From NCBI RefSeq assembly GCF_000769655.1, contig NZ_CP008887.1:1488001-1552000 (forward strand): a stretch of DNA of 64,000 bases. Reading direction: 5' to 3'. This document shows, piece by piece, positions 7,901 to 15,579 of this stretch. This DNA is from Thermococcus eurythermalis. Lineage in GTDB: Archaea; Methanobacteriota_B; Thermococci; Thermococcales; Thermococcaceae. How positions within the stretch are numbered: position 1 is the first letter of the stretch; every line of letters starts with the position of its first letter. Below the pieces are notes generated by a model, which was not told the origin of the DNA, did no database searches, and saw only the letters and a list, made by a program, of their open reading frames with translations. The position numbers and the translations under genes are program-made.

Positions 7901-9309
7901 TTGAGGTTGCCCCAGGAGAAGAAAAGAAAATAACGCTAACCCTCGCGGTGGTGACCTCTCAGGATACCCAACCGAAAACGACCAGCGAATCCACGCCGGC
8001 CAACGCAGTTCCAAGGAAGGCCATCGCAGTGGTTCTGGCCGTGTTCATCCTTGTTGGGGCAGTGCTCCTCCTCAAGCGCTCGCGCTCTGGAGGAAAGACC
8101 CAAAATGAGCCCTCCAAGGGTTCAATTGAGGGCTTCCCGGCCGAGCTCTTGGACAGGTACGAGCCCCTTGAGTTCCTCGGGGAGGGTGGTTTTGCCAAAG
8201 TCTTCAAGGTCAAACGCAAAAAGGACGGCAAAACAGTCGCCCTAAAAATCCCGAGGATTGACGAGAAAACCAGCAAGACCTTCCTCCGTGAGGTTTCAAC
8301 GTGGTTCCAGCTCAATCACCCCAACGTCGTCAAGCTCTACGACGCGGACATTTTACCCGTTCCCCACCTCGAGATGGAGTTCGTTGAGGGTGCTGAGGTT
8401 GATGGAAAGCTCGTTAGAACGCTCGAGGAACTGCCAAAACCCGTTGATGAGAAAACCGCACTGGGACTCATAAAGGGCATTGCGGAAGGCCTAAAACACG
8501 CCCACTCAAAAGGCATCGTTCACCGCGACTTAAAGCCCGGAAACATCCTCCTAAAGGCCAACTTAACGCCAAAGATAACCGATTGGGGATTAGCCAAAAT
8601 CGGAACGATGAGCTCGGGAAGGAGCGTGATGGGCTATACCCCACTCTACGCCGCGCCGGAGCACCTGATGCCAAGCAGGTTTGGAAGCACAGACCACAGG
8701 ACAGACGTATGGCAGTTGGGGACGATTTTCTACGAGCTACTGACCGGCAGGGTTCCGTTTGAGGGCTACACATACGAGGAGGTCTTCGGCAAGATAACCG
8801 ACGAGAACTACCGCCATAAGCCGCCCTCCGATTTCAACCCGGCATTGGCAAAGTACGATGGGCTCTTCGAGAAGTTGCTGGCGAAGAGGAAGGAAGACCG
8901 CTACGGAAGCGTCGAGGAGTTTCTGGAAGACCTTGAGAAGCTCAGGGAGAGCGAGAGGAGAAGGGAAGAGCTTGAATCCCAGGTTGATGAGCTGAAGAAA
9001 ACGCTCACAAGAAGCGTGGAGGCTCTAAAAAAGAGTAGGAGTGCGGATGAGACCCTAAAGAACCGCCGGTTAGTTGTCGAGACCCTCGGCAGGCTGGCGT
9101 TGGCCTACGCGGAGCTCAACAGGAAGGCAGAGCTTCTCAACACCCTCAACGACCTCAAGTTCTACACGGTGCAGAACATTAACGATTTGACGAAGGCAAT
9201 AACCATAGTTGAAACTCTACTCCGGGAGAACCTTCCGGTGGAGAAAGACTTCGTGGAGAGGCTTAAGGTTCTCGTGCACAACATCAAAAGGGAAAACGAA
9301 GCGAACTGA
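4963..9309 (+). CDS. Oligopeptide-binding protein-PEGA-TM-Ser/Thr kinase fusion receptor
   Basis: A 1448-residue receptor kinase. A signal peptide (about 1-28) precedes a full-length ABC-type peptide-binding domain of the SBP_bac_5/DppA family (about 35-765). A Thr/Ser-rich linker leads to three PEGA repeats (about 790-855, 860-925, 929-995), each with a YVDG-x3-G-x2-P core. One transmembrane helix (about 1021-1040) connects to a kinase domain (1066-1325) with GEGGFAKV, VALKI lysine, HRDLKPGN (about 1187) and DWG (about 1207), then the operon-specific helical tail. The architecture says that peptide or sugar capture outside controls phosphorylation inside. No permease or ATPase genes accompany it, so transport is unlikely. 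GTG 4963 overlaps the phosphatase stop; ATG 4969 is an equally good start. The family assignment of each domain is firm; the ligand is unknown. Confidence 0.9.
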   Translation: MEMVNAKAMLVIVLLLSSLFPLSPTLAQPIQGDELKIAYLAAQGSLFMGVFNPSPSGMTDVYTHRIWYFLNDPPYVMGPDGSYHSYRCQLVSVNYNVQVPGDAVIWNDTLGEWTSPYAGRTARSAVTWKCGLGTWVDGQKITLADYLFAYAMDWEWSHEGGAYYDQSWSASEAGKLQGIYGLEVKAVTSDYVEFTVYQDYAVPYSRWATAVNYVPYPEFPWQLYYAASELVAKGYGGKMFSWSSKSVNGYQLNLIDEEQMEYISGMLSRLKDEAPIPGPLSELSSVLGKWGLDYYHSGLQDAESGYSALIGWISNHKNALVTNGPYYVEDYDAEDMKLVLKLANNRRVGFPDTVNGKTLPWEPYWREIDVYGVLNDYTAILSVAKGEYDLYWFTRPYSTLSSVVQEYGKNINLIKAIFTWWSINLNLAGDSTTGLVETSNGTRFNPFALREVRFAMNWLINRQYIVSQILQGSGAPIYGPNPTGQVNAHENYVTVAKAMGITSQGDENYAIKMIDEAMTRASSELSDLGHTLEKRDGVWYFDGQPVTVKIIARVEDERLDEGKYLAQILQKAGFKVDLLQWQRSQASRMVYSSDPKELQWHVYTVGWVVSGIQDITDLAWDFWYYGSYVAPNWGSNYHNPVTVRDVLNAIASGDVARFISELNLKYYNTPNKLKPLLDWTGYDLANLLAYAKWTKNGWTVSVWSIDQFWDLYKLAYALHLYNAPRIYTAEVWNFYITNKRVKVGIPDPVTGLGSFLAVRSLEPAETSVSGGTTGTETTTSASPQVQGDMGTIEVVSIPAGAEVYVDGGYQGIAPINVSVSPGTHRVQVKMPGYEEYSTTVTVDAGKTVVLNVNLEPKSGTLVVDSTPSGASVYVDGTYRGTTPLTVELQPGQHTINVTLEGYKPYLATVNVPPGETVKITAKLEKKIATGTVWINSQPTGADVYVDGTWRGTTPLTLTLPPGTHTIEIRKEGYPPTRKTVEVAPGEEKKITLTLAVVTSQDTQPKTTSESTPANAVPRKAIAVVLAVFILVGAVLLLKRSRSGGKTQNEPSKGSIEGFPAELLDRYEPLEFLGEGGFAKVFKVKRKKDGKTVALKIPRIDEKTSKTFLREVSTWFQLNHPNVVKLYDADILPVPHLEMEFVEGAEVDGKLVRTLEELPKPVDEKTALGLIKGIAEGLKHAHSKGIVHRDLKPGNILLKANLTPKITDWGLAKIGTMSSGRSVMGYTPLYAAPEHLMPSRFGSTDHRTDVWQLGTIFYELLTGRVPFEGYTYEEVFGKITDENYRHKPPSDFNPALAKYDGLFEKLLAKRKEDRYGSVEEFLEDLEKLRESERRREELESQVDELKKTLTRSVEALKKSRSADETLKNRRLVVETLGRLALAYAELNRKAELLNTLNDLKFYTVQNINDLTKAITIVETLLRENLPVEKDFVERLKVLVHNIKRENEAN

Positions 9310-9339
9310 TGTATTCTTTTCAATTTTATACAGAAAACT

Positions 9340-9384
9340 TTATAAGAACTTTTATTTCCACTAGTTTGAAAACTAACCGGGGGG
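9340..9384 (+). promoter_or_regulatory. Promoter of the stomatin/NfeD operon
   Basis: ACTTTATAAGAA (about 9344-9355) matches an archaeal box A with flanking BRE-like purines. The run of GGGGGG ending at 9384 is the ribosome binding site for ATG 9391, which is why the more upstream ATG 9385, abutting that run, is not chosen. Confidence 0.45.
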
Positions 9385-9390
9385 ATGGTA

Positions 9391-10344
9391 ATGTCTTTTG
9401 CCGGTGTGGCCCTTGTTATCCTTGGAGTGTTTCTTTTGATAATGCTCCTGCTGAGCGTGAAGGTCATCAGGCCGTACCAGAAGGGCCTCGTCGAGAGGCT
9501 CGGAAAGTTCAACAGAATCCTTGAGCCGGGAATACACTTCATAATACCCTTTATGGAGCGTGTCAAGGTCGTGGACATGCGCGAGCACGTCGTCGATGTG
9601 CCGCCGCAGGAGGTCATCTGTAAGGACAACGTCGTCGTCACCGTTGACGCAGTCGTTTACTATCAGATTATTGACCCTGTAAAGGCCGTTTACAACGTCA
9701 GCAACTTCCTCATGGCAATCATCAAGCTCGCGCAGACCAACCTGCGTGCTATCATCGGTGAGATGGAGCTTGATGAGACCCTGAGCGGCAGGGACATAAT
9801 CAACGCCAGGCTCAGGGAAGAGTTGGACAAGATAACCGACCGCTGGGGCGTCAAAATAACGCGCGTTGAGATACAGCGCATAGACCCACCGAAGGACATC
9901 CAGGAGGCCATGGCAAAGCAGATGACGGCAGAGCGTGAGAAGAGGGCGATGATACTCATCGCAGAGGGCAAGAAGGAGAGCGCAATCAAAGAGGCCGAGG
10001 GACAGAAGCAGGCGGCCATACTAAAGGCGGAGGGTGAGAAGCAGAGGCAGATACTCATTGCCGAAGGTCAGGCCGAGGCCATCAGGAAGGTTCTCGAAGC
10101 GCTCAAGATGGCGGACGAGAAGTACCTTACCCTGCAGTACATCGAGAAGATGCCCGAGCTCGCCAAGTACGGCAACCTCATAGTCCCCTACGACACCGAG
10201 GCACTGATAGGCCTGCTCAGGGTTCTCCAGAAAGTCAAGGACACACCGCTACCCAGGCCCCCTGAAAACGAGAAGAAGCCCGCTGAGGGGAGTGAGGATC
10301 AAGTCAATGAGCAACTCGAAAAACTTAAGGAGGCTATGGAGTAA
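9391..10344 (+). CDS. Stomatin/prohibitin-like SPFH membrane protein
   Basis: 317 aa SPFH-domain protein. An N-terminal membrane helix (about 5-25) is followed by the SPFH core (IRPYQKGLVERLGKF, DMREHVVDVPPQ, YQIIDPVKAVYNV), then a long Ala/Glu/Lys/Gln coiled coil with repeated AEG motifs (about 180-235) and a charged tail. Such proteins form large oligomeric rings on the inner face of the membrane and organise proteases or lipids. The next gene encodes a short NfeD partner; the same stomatin-NfeD pairing is known in Pyrococcus, where stomatin is cleaved by NfeD-type proteases. The short partner here has no protease domain. Family assignment is secure; the cellular role is not established. 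Confidence 0.92.
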   Translation: MSFAGVALVILGVFLLIMLLLSVKVIRPYQKGLVERLGKFNRILEPGIHFIIPFMERVKVVDMREHVVDVPPQEVICKDNVVVTVDAVVYYQIIDPVKAVYNVSNFLMAIIKLAQTNLRAIIGEMELDETLSGRDIINARLREELDKITDRWGVKITRVEIQRIDPPKDIQEAMAKQMTAEREKRAMILIAEGKKESAIKEAEGQKQAAILKAEGEKQRQILIAEGQAEAIRKVLEALKMADEKYLTLQYIEKMPELAKYGNLIVPYDTEALIGLLRVLQKVKDTPLPRPPENEKKPAEGSEDQVNEQLEKLKEAME

Positions 10345-10362
10345 CGGCCAGCGGTGAGGGGC

Positions 10363-10782
10363 ATGGACGTCTTCCCAATCTTTCTCTTAATTTTGGGACT
10401 TCTGGTAATAGTGCTCGACATGATGGTCTCTGCTTTCATCACGCCTGTAGGAGTCGCCTTTGCAGTCCTCGGACTGCTCCTCGGCTTCGGCTGGAAATTC
10501 ATAGAGAGCTTTGTTGTCTCGCTGGTGGCGGCGGTAGTTTCATACATTGCCATAGGGAGGTATATCAAAAAGGACGTCCAGGATATGGGAAAACAGAAGT
10601 ACACCTTCGAGCTCAAAGGCAAGAGAGGGAAGGTCGTCGAGGTCGGGAAGGAGCACTACCTCGTAGAGCTTGAGGGCGACAAGTGGATAGCATTAAGTGA
10701 GAACGGAGAAAAGCTGAAAATAGGGGACACCGTCGAAGTGGTTGACGTCGACGGCGTTAAGCTCATTGTCAGAAAGGTCTGA
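10363..10782 (+). CDS. Short NfeD-family protein (stomatin operon partner)
   Basis: 139 aa. Residues 1-65 form two or three membrane segments and residues 75-139 an OB-fold NfeD C-terminal domain with the GKRGKVVE and [11 protein letters not shown] motifs. The serine-protease (ClpP-like) domain of long NfeD proteins is missing, so this is the short form that pairs with stomatin. ATG 10363 is preferred over GTG 10354 because GGTGAGGGG sits just before it. It lies 18 nt after the stomatin stop, so the two are surely cotranscribed. Confidence 0.88.
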   Translation: MDVFPIFLLILGLLVIVLDMMVSAFITPVGVAFAVLGLLLGFGWKFIESFVVSLVAAVVSYIAIGRYIKKDVQDMGKQKYTFELKGKRGKVVEVGKEHYLVELEGDKWIALSENGEKLKIGDTVEVVDVDGVKLIVRKV

Positions 10783-12022
10783 GCCATTCCCAAAGCTCTT
10801 CAACTGTTTTTCCGAACTTTGTAAACGCGCCGTTTTTATAGACAACTTCTCCGTTCACGACGACGAGCTCAACGTCGCTTCCCCTGGCGGAATAGACGAT
10901 GTCCGAGTACGGGTTTTCCCCGGGCAGGAACTGGGGCTTCCTTGAGTTCACCAGCACGAGGTCCGCCAGGTAACCGGGCTCTATGAGTCCTGCCTTCAAT
11001 CCAAGGGCACGGGCGCCATTGGCCGTCGCCATTCCGAAGACCTCTCTTGCGGGGACGGCGTGTGCCTTCCCCGATGTGACGTTGGCGGCTATTCCAGCCG
11101 TCCTCATCTCAATGAAGGGGTCAATAATGCCGGCCGGGTTGGGAGAGTCGTTGCCGAGGGCGACGTTCAGTCCGATGTCTAGGAGTTTCCGCAGGTTCAC
11201 AGTCCCTGCTTCAAGGCTGATGTTGCTCGTCGGGCAGTGGACAAGTGTTGAGCCTGCTTCGGCAAGCTTCTGAAACTCCGATGCTTCCAGATAGACTCCG
11301 TGCACCCCTAAGAGCCTCTCGTTCAGGAGTCCAGCCTTTTTGAGTAGGCCAACCGGCGAAAGGTCGTAGCGCTCTCTGACCTCCTTGACCTCCGCCCTGC
11401 TCTGGGCAAGGTGGGTGTGGACCCTCGCGCCAGTTTCGGCTGATAACTCCGCTATTTCTTCCATAAGCTCAAGGGAGACTGTGTTGGTCGCGTGGGGCGC
11501 GAGAGTTGGAGTCACGAGGTCGCTCTTACCCCACCACCTCCTGAAGAAGCGGCGTCCCTCCTCTGGGCTCGCCAGGGGGAAGTCAACCTCGTCCATTACA
11601 GTCTGTCCAATAAAGGCCCTCACGCCGAGTTTTTCGGCGACCTTTGCAATCTCGTCCGCGAAGAAGTAGTGGTCGTTTATTGTGGTCGAACCGTTCATCA
11701 GGGCCTCTCCGATTCCAAGCTCTGCCCACCTGCGGATTTCCTCTCTCGTCCATTCTCTCTCCATGGGCCAAATAATCCTTTCAAGCCACTCTTCCGTGGG
11801 CAGGTTTTCACCCAGCCCTCTGAACTTCGCCATCGCAACATGCGTGTGGGCGTTAACTATGCCCGGAATTACCATATAACCCGATCCGCCGTAGATTTCA
11901 TCAACACCCCACTCTTTGAGTTCTTCAGCCGGGACAACGGCCCTGACAATATTGTCCTCAACGATGACGGCACCCTCCTTAACGGAGCGGTAATCAACGA
12001 GCCTTCCAACCAGCGCAAACAT
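10769..12022 (-). CDS. Amidohydrolase, SAH/MTA deaminase type
   Basis: 417 aa metal-dependent amidohydrolase of the 5-methylthioadenosine / S-adenosylhomocysteine deaminase family (MtaD/DadD-like). Visible signatures are the NAHTHVAM metal motif, the [12 protein letters not shown] segment, HTHLAQS, HCPTSN, and the GNDSPNP aspartate motif, in the order and spacing usual for the family. The reaction expected is deamination of SAH, MTA or adenosine to the inosine form, recycling methylation by-products. ATG 12022 follows GGTGGGAG; the frame extends to a TTG at 12055, but that would lie on top of the box A promoter (TTTAAG near 12060). Its 3' end overlaps the convergent NfeD gene by 14 nt. Substrate preference cannot be read from sequence alone. 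Confidence 0.85.
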   Translation of the reverse strand: MFALVGRLVDYRSVKEGAVIVEDNIVRAVVPAEELKEWGVDEIYGGSGYMVIPGIVNAHTHVAMAKFRGLGENLPTEEWLERIIWPMEREWTREEIRRWAELGIGEALMNGSTTINDHYFFADEIAKVAEKLGVRAFIGQTVMDEVDFPLASPEEGRRFFRRWWGKSDLVTPTLAPHATNTVSLELMEEIAELSAETGARVHTHLAQSRAEVKEVRERYDLSPVGLLKKAGLLNERLLGVHGVYLEASEFQKLAEAGSTLVHCPTSNISLEAGTVNLRKLLDIGLNVALGNDSPNPAGIIDPFIEMRTAGIAANVTSGKAHAVPAREVFGMATANGARALGLKAGLIEPGYLADLVLVNSRKPQFLPGENPYSDIVYSARGSDVELVVVNGEVVYKNGAFTKFGKTVEELWEWLRPF

Positions 12023-12125
12023 CTCTCCCACCGTCGGACATATGCCAGGTTGCAACTTAAACCTTTTGACGTTATGACATCAAAAAGCCCGAAGGATTTA
12101 AAACCCGAAGAGGAGACCCTCAACC

Positions 12126-12194
12126 ATGCCCCAGCTCTTCAGGATTGAGTCGAGGCAGATAGTCCTGTCGCTCTGGCTGAATAGTCTCTTCTGA
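12126..12194 (+). other. 22-codon ORF behind a good promoter
   Basis: GGATTTAAAACC (12093-12104) is a strong box A candidate, and an ATG lies about 25 nt downstream at 12126, as for a leaderless gene. The frame closes after 22 codons (TGA 12192-12194) with a mixed hydrophobic composition. It may be a truncated gene remnant or a very small protein. Nothing identifies it. Confidence 0.3.
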
Positions 12195-12243
12195 TTGGGT
12201 TAGCGTTATAAACTCAACTGAAAAGCTTTTGGAGGTGGTAAAG

Positions 12244-13536
12244 GTGATTGATAAGGTTTACTGTGCCGATGTTAAGCCCGAACTGGAAGGACAAAGGGTT
12301 AAGCTCGCCGGATGGGTTTACAGGAAGAGGGAAGTCGGAAAGAAGGTGTTTATCGTCCTTAGGGACTCGAGCGGAATCGTCCAGGTGGTCTTCTCAAAAG
12401 ACCTCGGCGAAGACACCTATAGAGAGGCCAAAAAGCTTGGAATCGAGTCGAGCGTCATCATAGAGGGAACCGTCAAGGCAGACCCGCGCGCGCCGACCGG
12501 GGCCGAGGTTCAGGCCGACAAGCTTGAAGTTATCCAGAACGTTGACTTCTTTCCGATAACCAAGGACGCGAGCCCTGAGTTCCTGCTCGACGTCAGGCAC
12601 CTGCACCTCCGCTCGCCGAAGGTCGCGAGCATAATGAAGGTCAAGGGCACTCTTATGCAGGCCGCCCGCGAGTGGCTCATCCAGAACGGTTGGTACGAGG
12701 TCTTCCCGCCGATACTCGTAACCGGTGCCGTTGAGGGCGGCTCAACGCTTTTCAAGCTCAAGTACTTCGACCGCTACGCCTACCTGAGCCAGTCCGCACA
12801 GCTCTACCTTGAGGCGGCCATTTTTGGCCTCGAAAAGGTCTGGTCGCTTACGCCAAGCTTCAGGGCCGAGAAGAGCAGGACGAGGAGGCACCTCACAGAG
12901 TTCTGGCACCTGGAGCTTGAGGCCGCCTGGATGGACCTCTGGGACATCATGAAGGTCGAGGAGGAGCTCGTGAGCTACATGGTGCAGAGGACGCTTGAGC
13001 TCAGGAAGAGCGACATCGAGACCTTCAGGAAAGACCTGACGACCCTTAAGAACGCCGTCCCGCCGTTCCCGAGGATAAGCTACGACGAGGCGATTGACAT
13101 ACTCCAGAGCAAGGGCGTCCAGATAGAGTGGGGCGAGGACATGGGCGCTGACGAGGAGCGCGTCCTTACCGAGGAGTTCGAGGCTCCGTTCTTCGTCTAT
13201 GGTTATCCAAAGCACATCAAGGCCTTCTATATGAAGGAAGACCCCGAGGACCCGAGAAAGGTGCTCGCCGCTGACATGCTCGCGCCAGAGGGGTACGGCG
13301 AGATAATCGGCGGCTCCCAGCGTGAGGACGACTACAACAAGCTCGTCCAGCGTATTCTGGAGGAGGGCATGAACCCCGAGGACTACCAGTGGTACCTCGA
13401 CCTGAGGAAGTACGGAAGCGTCCCGCACAGTGGCTTCGGTCTCGGCCTTGAGCGTCTAGTGGCGTGGGTTCTCAAGCTCGACCACGTCCGCTGGGCAACA
13501 CTCTTCCCGAGGACGCCGAGCAGGCTGTATCCGTAG
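12244..13536 (+). CDS. asnS: Asparaginyl-tRNA synthetase
   Basis: 430 aa class IIb aminoacyl-tRNA synthetase that charges tRNA-Asn. An N-terminal OB-fold anticodon-binding domain (about 1-105) precedes the catalytic core with motif 2 FRAEKSRTRRHLTEFWHLE (about 203-221) and motif 3 GFGLGLERL near the C-terminus. The protein tracks the Pyrococcus AsnRS more closely than archaeal AspRS: the YRKREVGKK insertion and the GSQREDDY and FPRTPSRLYP motifs are AsnRS features. GTG 12244 is chosen because GGAGGTGG (12230-12237) precedes it; the frame itself extends to TTG 12229. The TAG stop is followed immediately by the first hairpin of the gene-free tract. Confidence 0.93.
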   Translation: MIDKVYCADVKPELEGQRVKLAGWVYRKREVGKKVFIVLRDSSGIVQVVFSKDLGEDTYREAKKLGIESSVIIEGTVKADPRAPTGAEVQADKLEVIQNVDFFPITKDASPEFLLDVRHLHLRSPKVASIMKVKGTLMQAAREWLIQNGWYEVFPPILVTGAVEGGSTLFKLKYFDRYAYLSQSAQLYLEAAIFGLEKVWSLTPSFRAEKSRTRRHLTEFWHLELEAAWMDLWDIMKVEEELVSYMVQRTLELRKSDIETFRKDLTTLKNAVPPFPRISYDEAIDILQSKGVQIEWGEDMGADEERVLTEEFEAPFFVYGYPKHIKAFYMKEDPEDPRKVLAADMLAPEGYGEIIGGSQREDDYNKLVQRILEEGMNPEDYQWYLDLRKYGSVPHSGFGLGLERLVAWVLKLDHVRWATLFPRTPSRLYP

Positions 13537-14640
13537 CAACCTTTGCCTGCGCAAAGGTTGACCAAAGTCCGTAGCTCCTCACAACGGGCCTGTGTGAAGC
13601 TCGATTTTCTTTTAGTTTTCTTTGAGCCCCAAAAGGGGAATAACCTTAGACTCCAGCTACAGTGTCGGTTTGCTCTCCTCTTGACGCCCTTCGGGCGTCT
13701 ATGCCAATGTTAAACCCACACAAGCAGGAGCGATCCAAAAGTTCTCACTTCACGGGACCGAGTCATCCAACGAGAAAATCACTTTGAGTTTTAGTTTTTC
13801 AGAAGGAGCTACAAACTTTGATGAAACTTTTGCTTGGCAACAAACTTTTGGGAAAAGTTTGATCAAAAAGGTTCCATCTCCCACCAACGGGTAGAAATCA
13901 GTCGTGCATTAAGGGATTTGCCGATTCTTGGGCGAGTTTACTCTCCAAGCAAGCACCTTCAGGTAGTTTCAAATTCGTTTTGGCGTCCAAAGGACGCCGG
14001 GGAAGTGAAACACTCACCAAGCAAGCTTTTGGGAAAAGCTTGACCAAAAGGGTCAAACCCTCACAAGGGGACAAAGATAAGTCGCATGCCTACTAAACAG
14101 TCCGTCAATGAGGGGTTTACATTTACACCCGCTTGAGGGAAGGTGTTTAGCTTGTAACGCGCCCAAAGGGCGCTAATGGAGGAAACACGCTCAAAGATGG
14201 CAACTTTGATAATAAACCCTCAAAATCAGCCCATCTCAAAAAGCATGTTCCCCTTGTGATGAAACTTTTCCCCAGAAAAGTTTCCCCGCCAGCGCTGAAA
14301 CTTTGCCTTCGCAAAGTTTCATCAAAGTTTGTGATTCTTCTAACAGGGTGTTTTGAGAGTGTTTGCGCTTTTAACGGCTTTTTGGAATGCGAATTCCTAA
14401 ATTTTGGAAGCTTTCTCACGCGGGTTTACTTTTCATCGCGCTCCGAAGGAGCGCCTCTTAGAGAAACCCCTCCTAAATAGCTCCTTTGAAGAGAATTCTT
14501 TGAGAGTACTGGCACTTGAGAGTGAAAACCTCTTAGGATTGCATTTTTGGAGAAGAATCACGAACCTTGGTCAAACTTCGCGTAGGCGAAGTTTGTAAGG
14601 GGGGGCAGTTTGGGGCTGTCGCCCCCCTGGGGGTCCCGAC
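13537..14640. repeat. Gene-free tract of alternating short hairpins
   Basis: About 1.1 kb without credible genes, more AT-rich than its flanks. Perfect inverted repeats occur throughout and fall into two classes. Class A (9-10 bp stem, 3-4 nt loop, AAACTTTT or CTTTGC core): 13537-13560, 13841-13861, 14022-14042, 14261-14284, 14297-14320, 14572-14595. Class B (6-7 bp GC-rich stem, loop TTC, AAA or GAA): 13683-13699, 13982-13998, 14159-14173, 14438-14454. Apart from one doubled A, the classes strictly alternate. Most class A units are followed, or on the other side preceded, by GAYCAAA/GGTCAAA. Short open frames here (for example 14256-14480) simply translate the hairpins and are not annotated. 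Confidence 0.75.
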
Positions 14641-14725
14641 GTCATCGCAACCCACTACTCGTCGGGCGGAGGGAGTAGGGTAAAGGTCTTATAACCTTCA
14701 CCCCAACCCAGGGCAGGTGCGAAAC

Positions 14726-15226
14726 ATGACTGGAACCGTGAGCAAGATAATCCACTTCAGAGACGAAGAGGAGTTTATAGAGGACATGGACTTCGCCCTT
14801 GAGAGGTTCTCATACCTGGCGAGCAGGTACGGCCACAACCCCGTTGAGGGAATAGTTCTCTGGGACAGCATAGCGGTTAGGGACGACGAGGGGGTAAAGC
14901 TCTTCCGCGTCGGCGAGTTCCCGTACTTCGAGGGGACGCTTAAGGTTGACCTCGAAACACTTCGCATCATGGAGCGCTACTTCGATGAGCTTGAGAGCAG
15001 GTGGGACGAGCTCACAGTGGAGGAGATAAACTACTTTGTGGAGATGCTCAACGAGGCTCTGGGCGAAGAGCGCGTCTACTACGACGCCTACTCCCTAGGC
15101 CTTGACAGGAACACTGCCTACATAATCCTCAACTTGGTCGCTCTCAACTACCTTGAGGGCATCCTCGATGGAAGGGACAAGGAGCTGTTCGAGGAAGCGG
15201 TGGATGTTCTCCTCAAGTACATCTAG
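14726..15226 (+). CDS. Conserved hypothetical acidic protein
   Basis: 166 aa, soluble, rich in Glu/Asp and aromatic residues, predicted mostly helical after an N-terminal beta segment (SKIIHFRDEEEF). No enzyme motif or signal peptide is visible and I do not recognise the family. ATG 14726 is preferred to GTG 14717 because CAGGTG (14714-14719) is well placed six nt upstream. A CTTATAAC box lies near 14688. It stands alone after the hairpin tract and is followed by a repeat-bearing spacer. Confidence 0.75.
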   Translation: MTGTVSKIIHFRDEEEFIEDMDFALERFSYLASRYGHNPVEGIVLWDSIAVRDDEGVKLFRVGEFPYFEGTLKVDLETLRIMERYFDELESRWDELTVEEINYFVEMLNEALGEERVYYDAYSLGLDRNTAYIILNLVALNYLEGILDGRDKELFEEAVDVLLKYI

Positions 15227-15253
15227 GCCACACGACTACCTAAGCGCATATTC

Positions 15254-15279
15254 ACATAATTGTGCAATTACATAATTGT
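15254..15279. promoter_or_regulatory. Direct repeat ACATAATTGT upstream of the queE unit
   Basis: The 10-mer ACATAATTGT occurs at 15254-15263 and again at 15270-15279, 16 nt apart, within the 80-nt spacer ahead of the gene at 15310. Each copy has partial dyad symmetry (ACA...TGT). It could be a regulator site for the 15310-16341 operon; no regulator can be named. Confidence 0.35.
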
Positions 15280-15309
15280 TTGTCCGCATAATGCTGTGAG
15301 GTGGTGGCG

Positions 15310-15570
15310 GTGCTGTTTAAGAAGAGAGGCGTTTTCACCGAGGAGGACGCGAGGAAGGTAATCGAGTTCGTGAGCCAGAGGGCCGACGAGCGGGAGATAA
15401 TAGTCATGGCTGAGGCCGTAACCGACGAGGCAAAAAGGCGCCTCTGGGACTACGCAAGGGGCGTTCAGCTGATGGCTGACATGACCGGGGAGGACAGGAG
15501 CGTAAGGGTCGAAATCCTTGAGGGCTACGTGAGCGAGCACGTCAAGGGCGTTGACGTTGACGAGCTGTGA
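15310..15570 (+). CDS. Small conserved hypothetical protein next to queE
   Basis: 86 aa, soluble, alternating helix and strand character (EEDARKVIEFV, REIIVMAEAV, VRVEILEGYV). I do not recognise a named family. GAGGTGG (15298-15304) sets the start at GTG 15310 rather than the upstream GTG codons. Its TGA lies 9 nt before queE, so the two are probably cotranscribed and may act in the same 7-deazaguanine pathway, but this rests only on adjacency. Confidence 0.65.
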   Translation: MLFKKRGVFTEEDARKVIEFVSQRADEREIIVMAEAVTDEAKRRLWDYARGVQLMADMTGEDRSVRVEILEGYVSEHVKGVDVDEL

Positions 15571-15579
15571 GGTGTTTGT

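Noticed and set aside
12244-13536. Aspartyl-tRNA synthetase
   Set aside because: Overall similar class IIb layout, but N-terminal and C-terminal motifs follow archaeal AsnRS.
13834-14598. Several 60-90 codon frames in the hairpin tract
   Set aside because: They translate the hairpins themselves (repeated Lys/Phe/Ser patterns), lack RBS and agree with no family.
13537-14640. CRISPR array
   Set aside because: The repeats are palindromes of differing sequence with irregular spacing (about 30-180 nt), not identical direct repeats with constant spacers.
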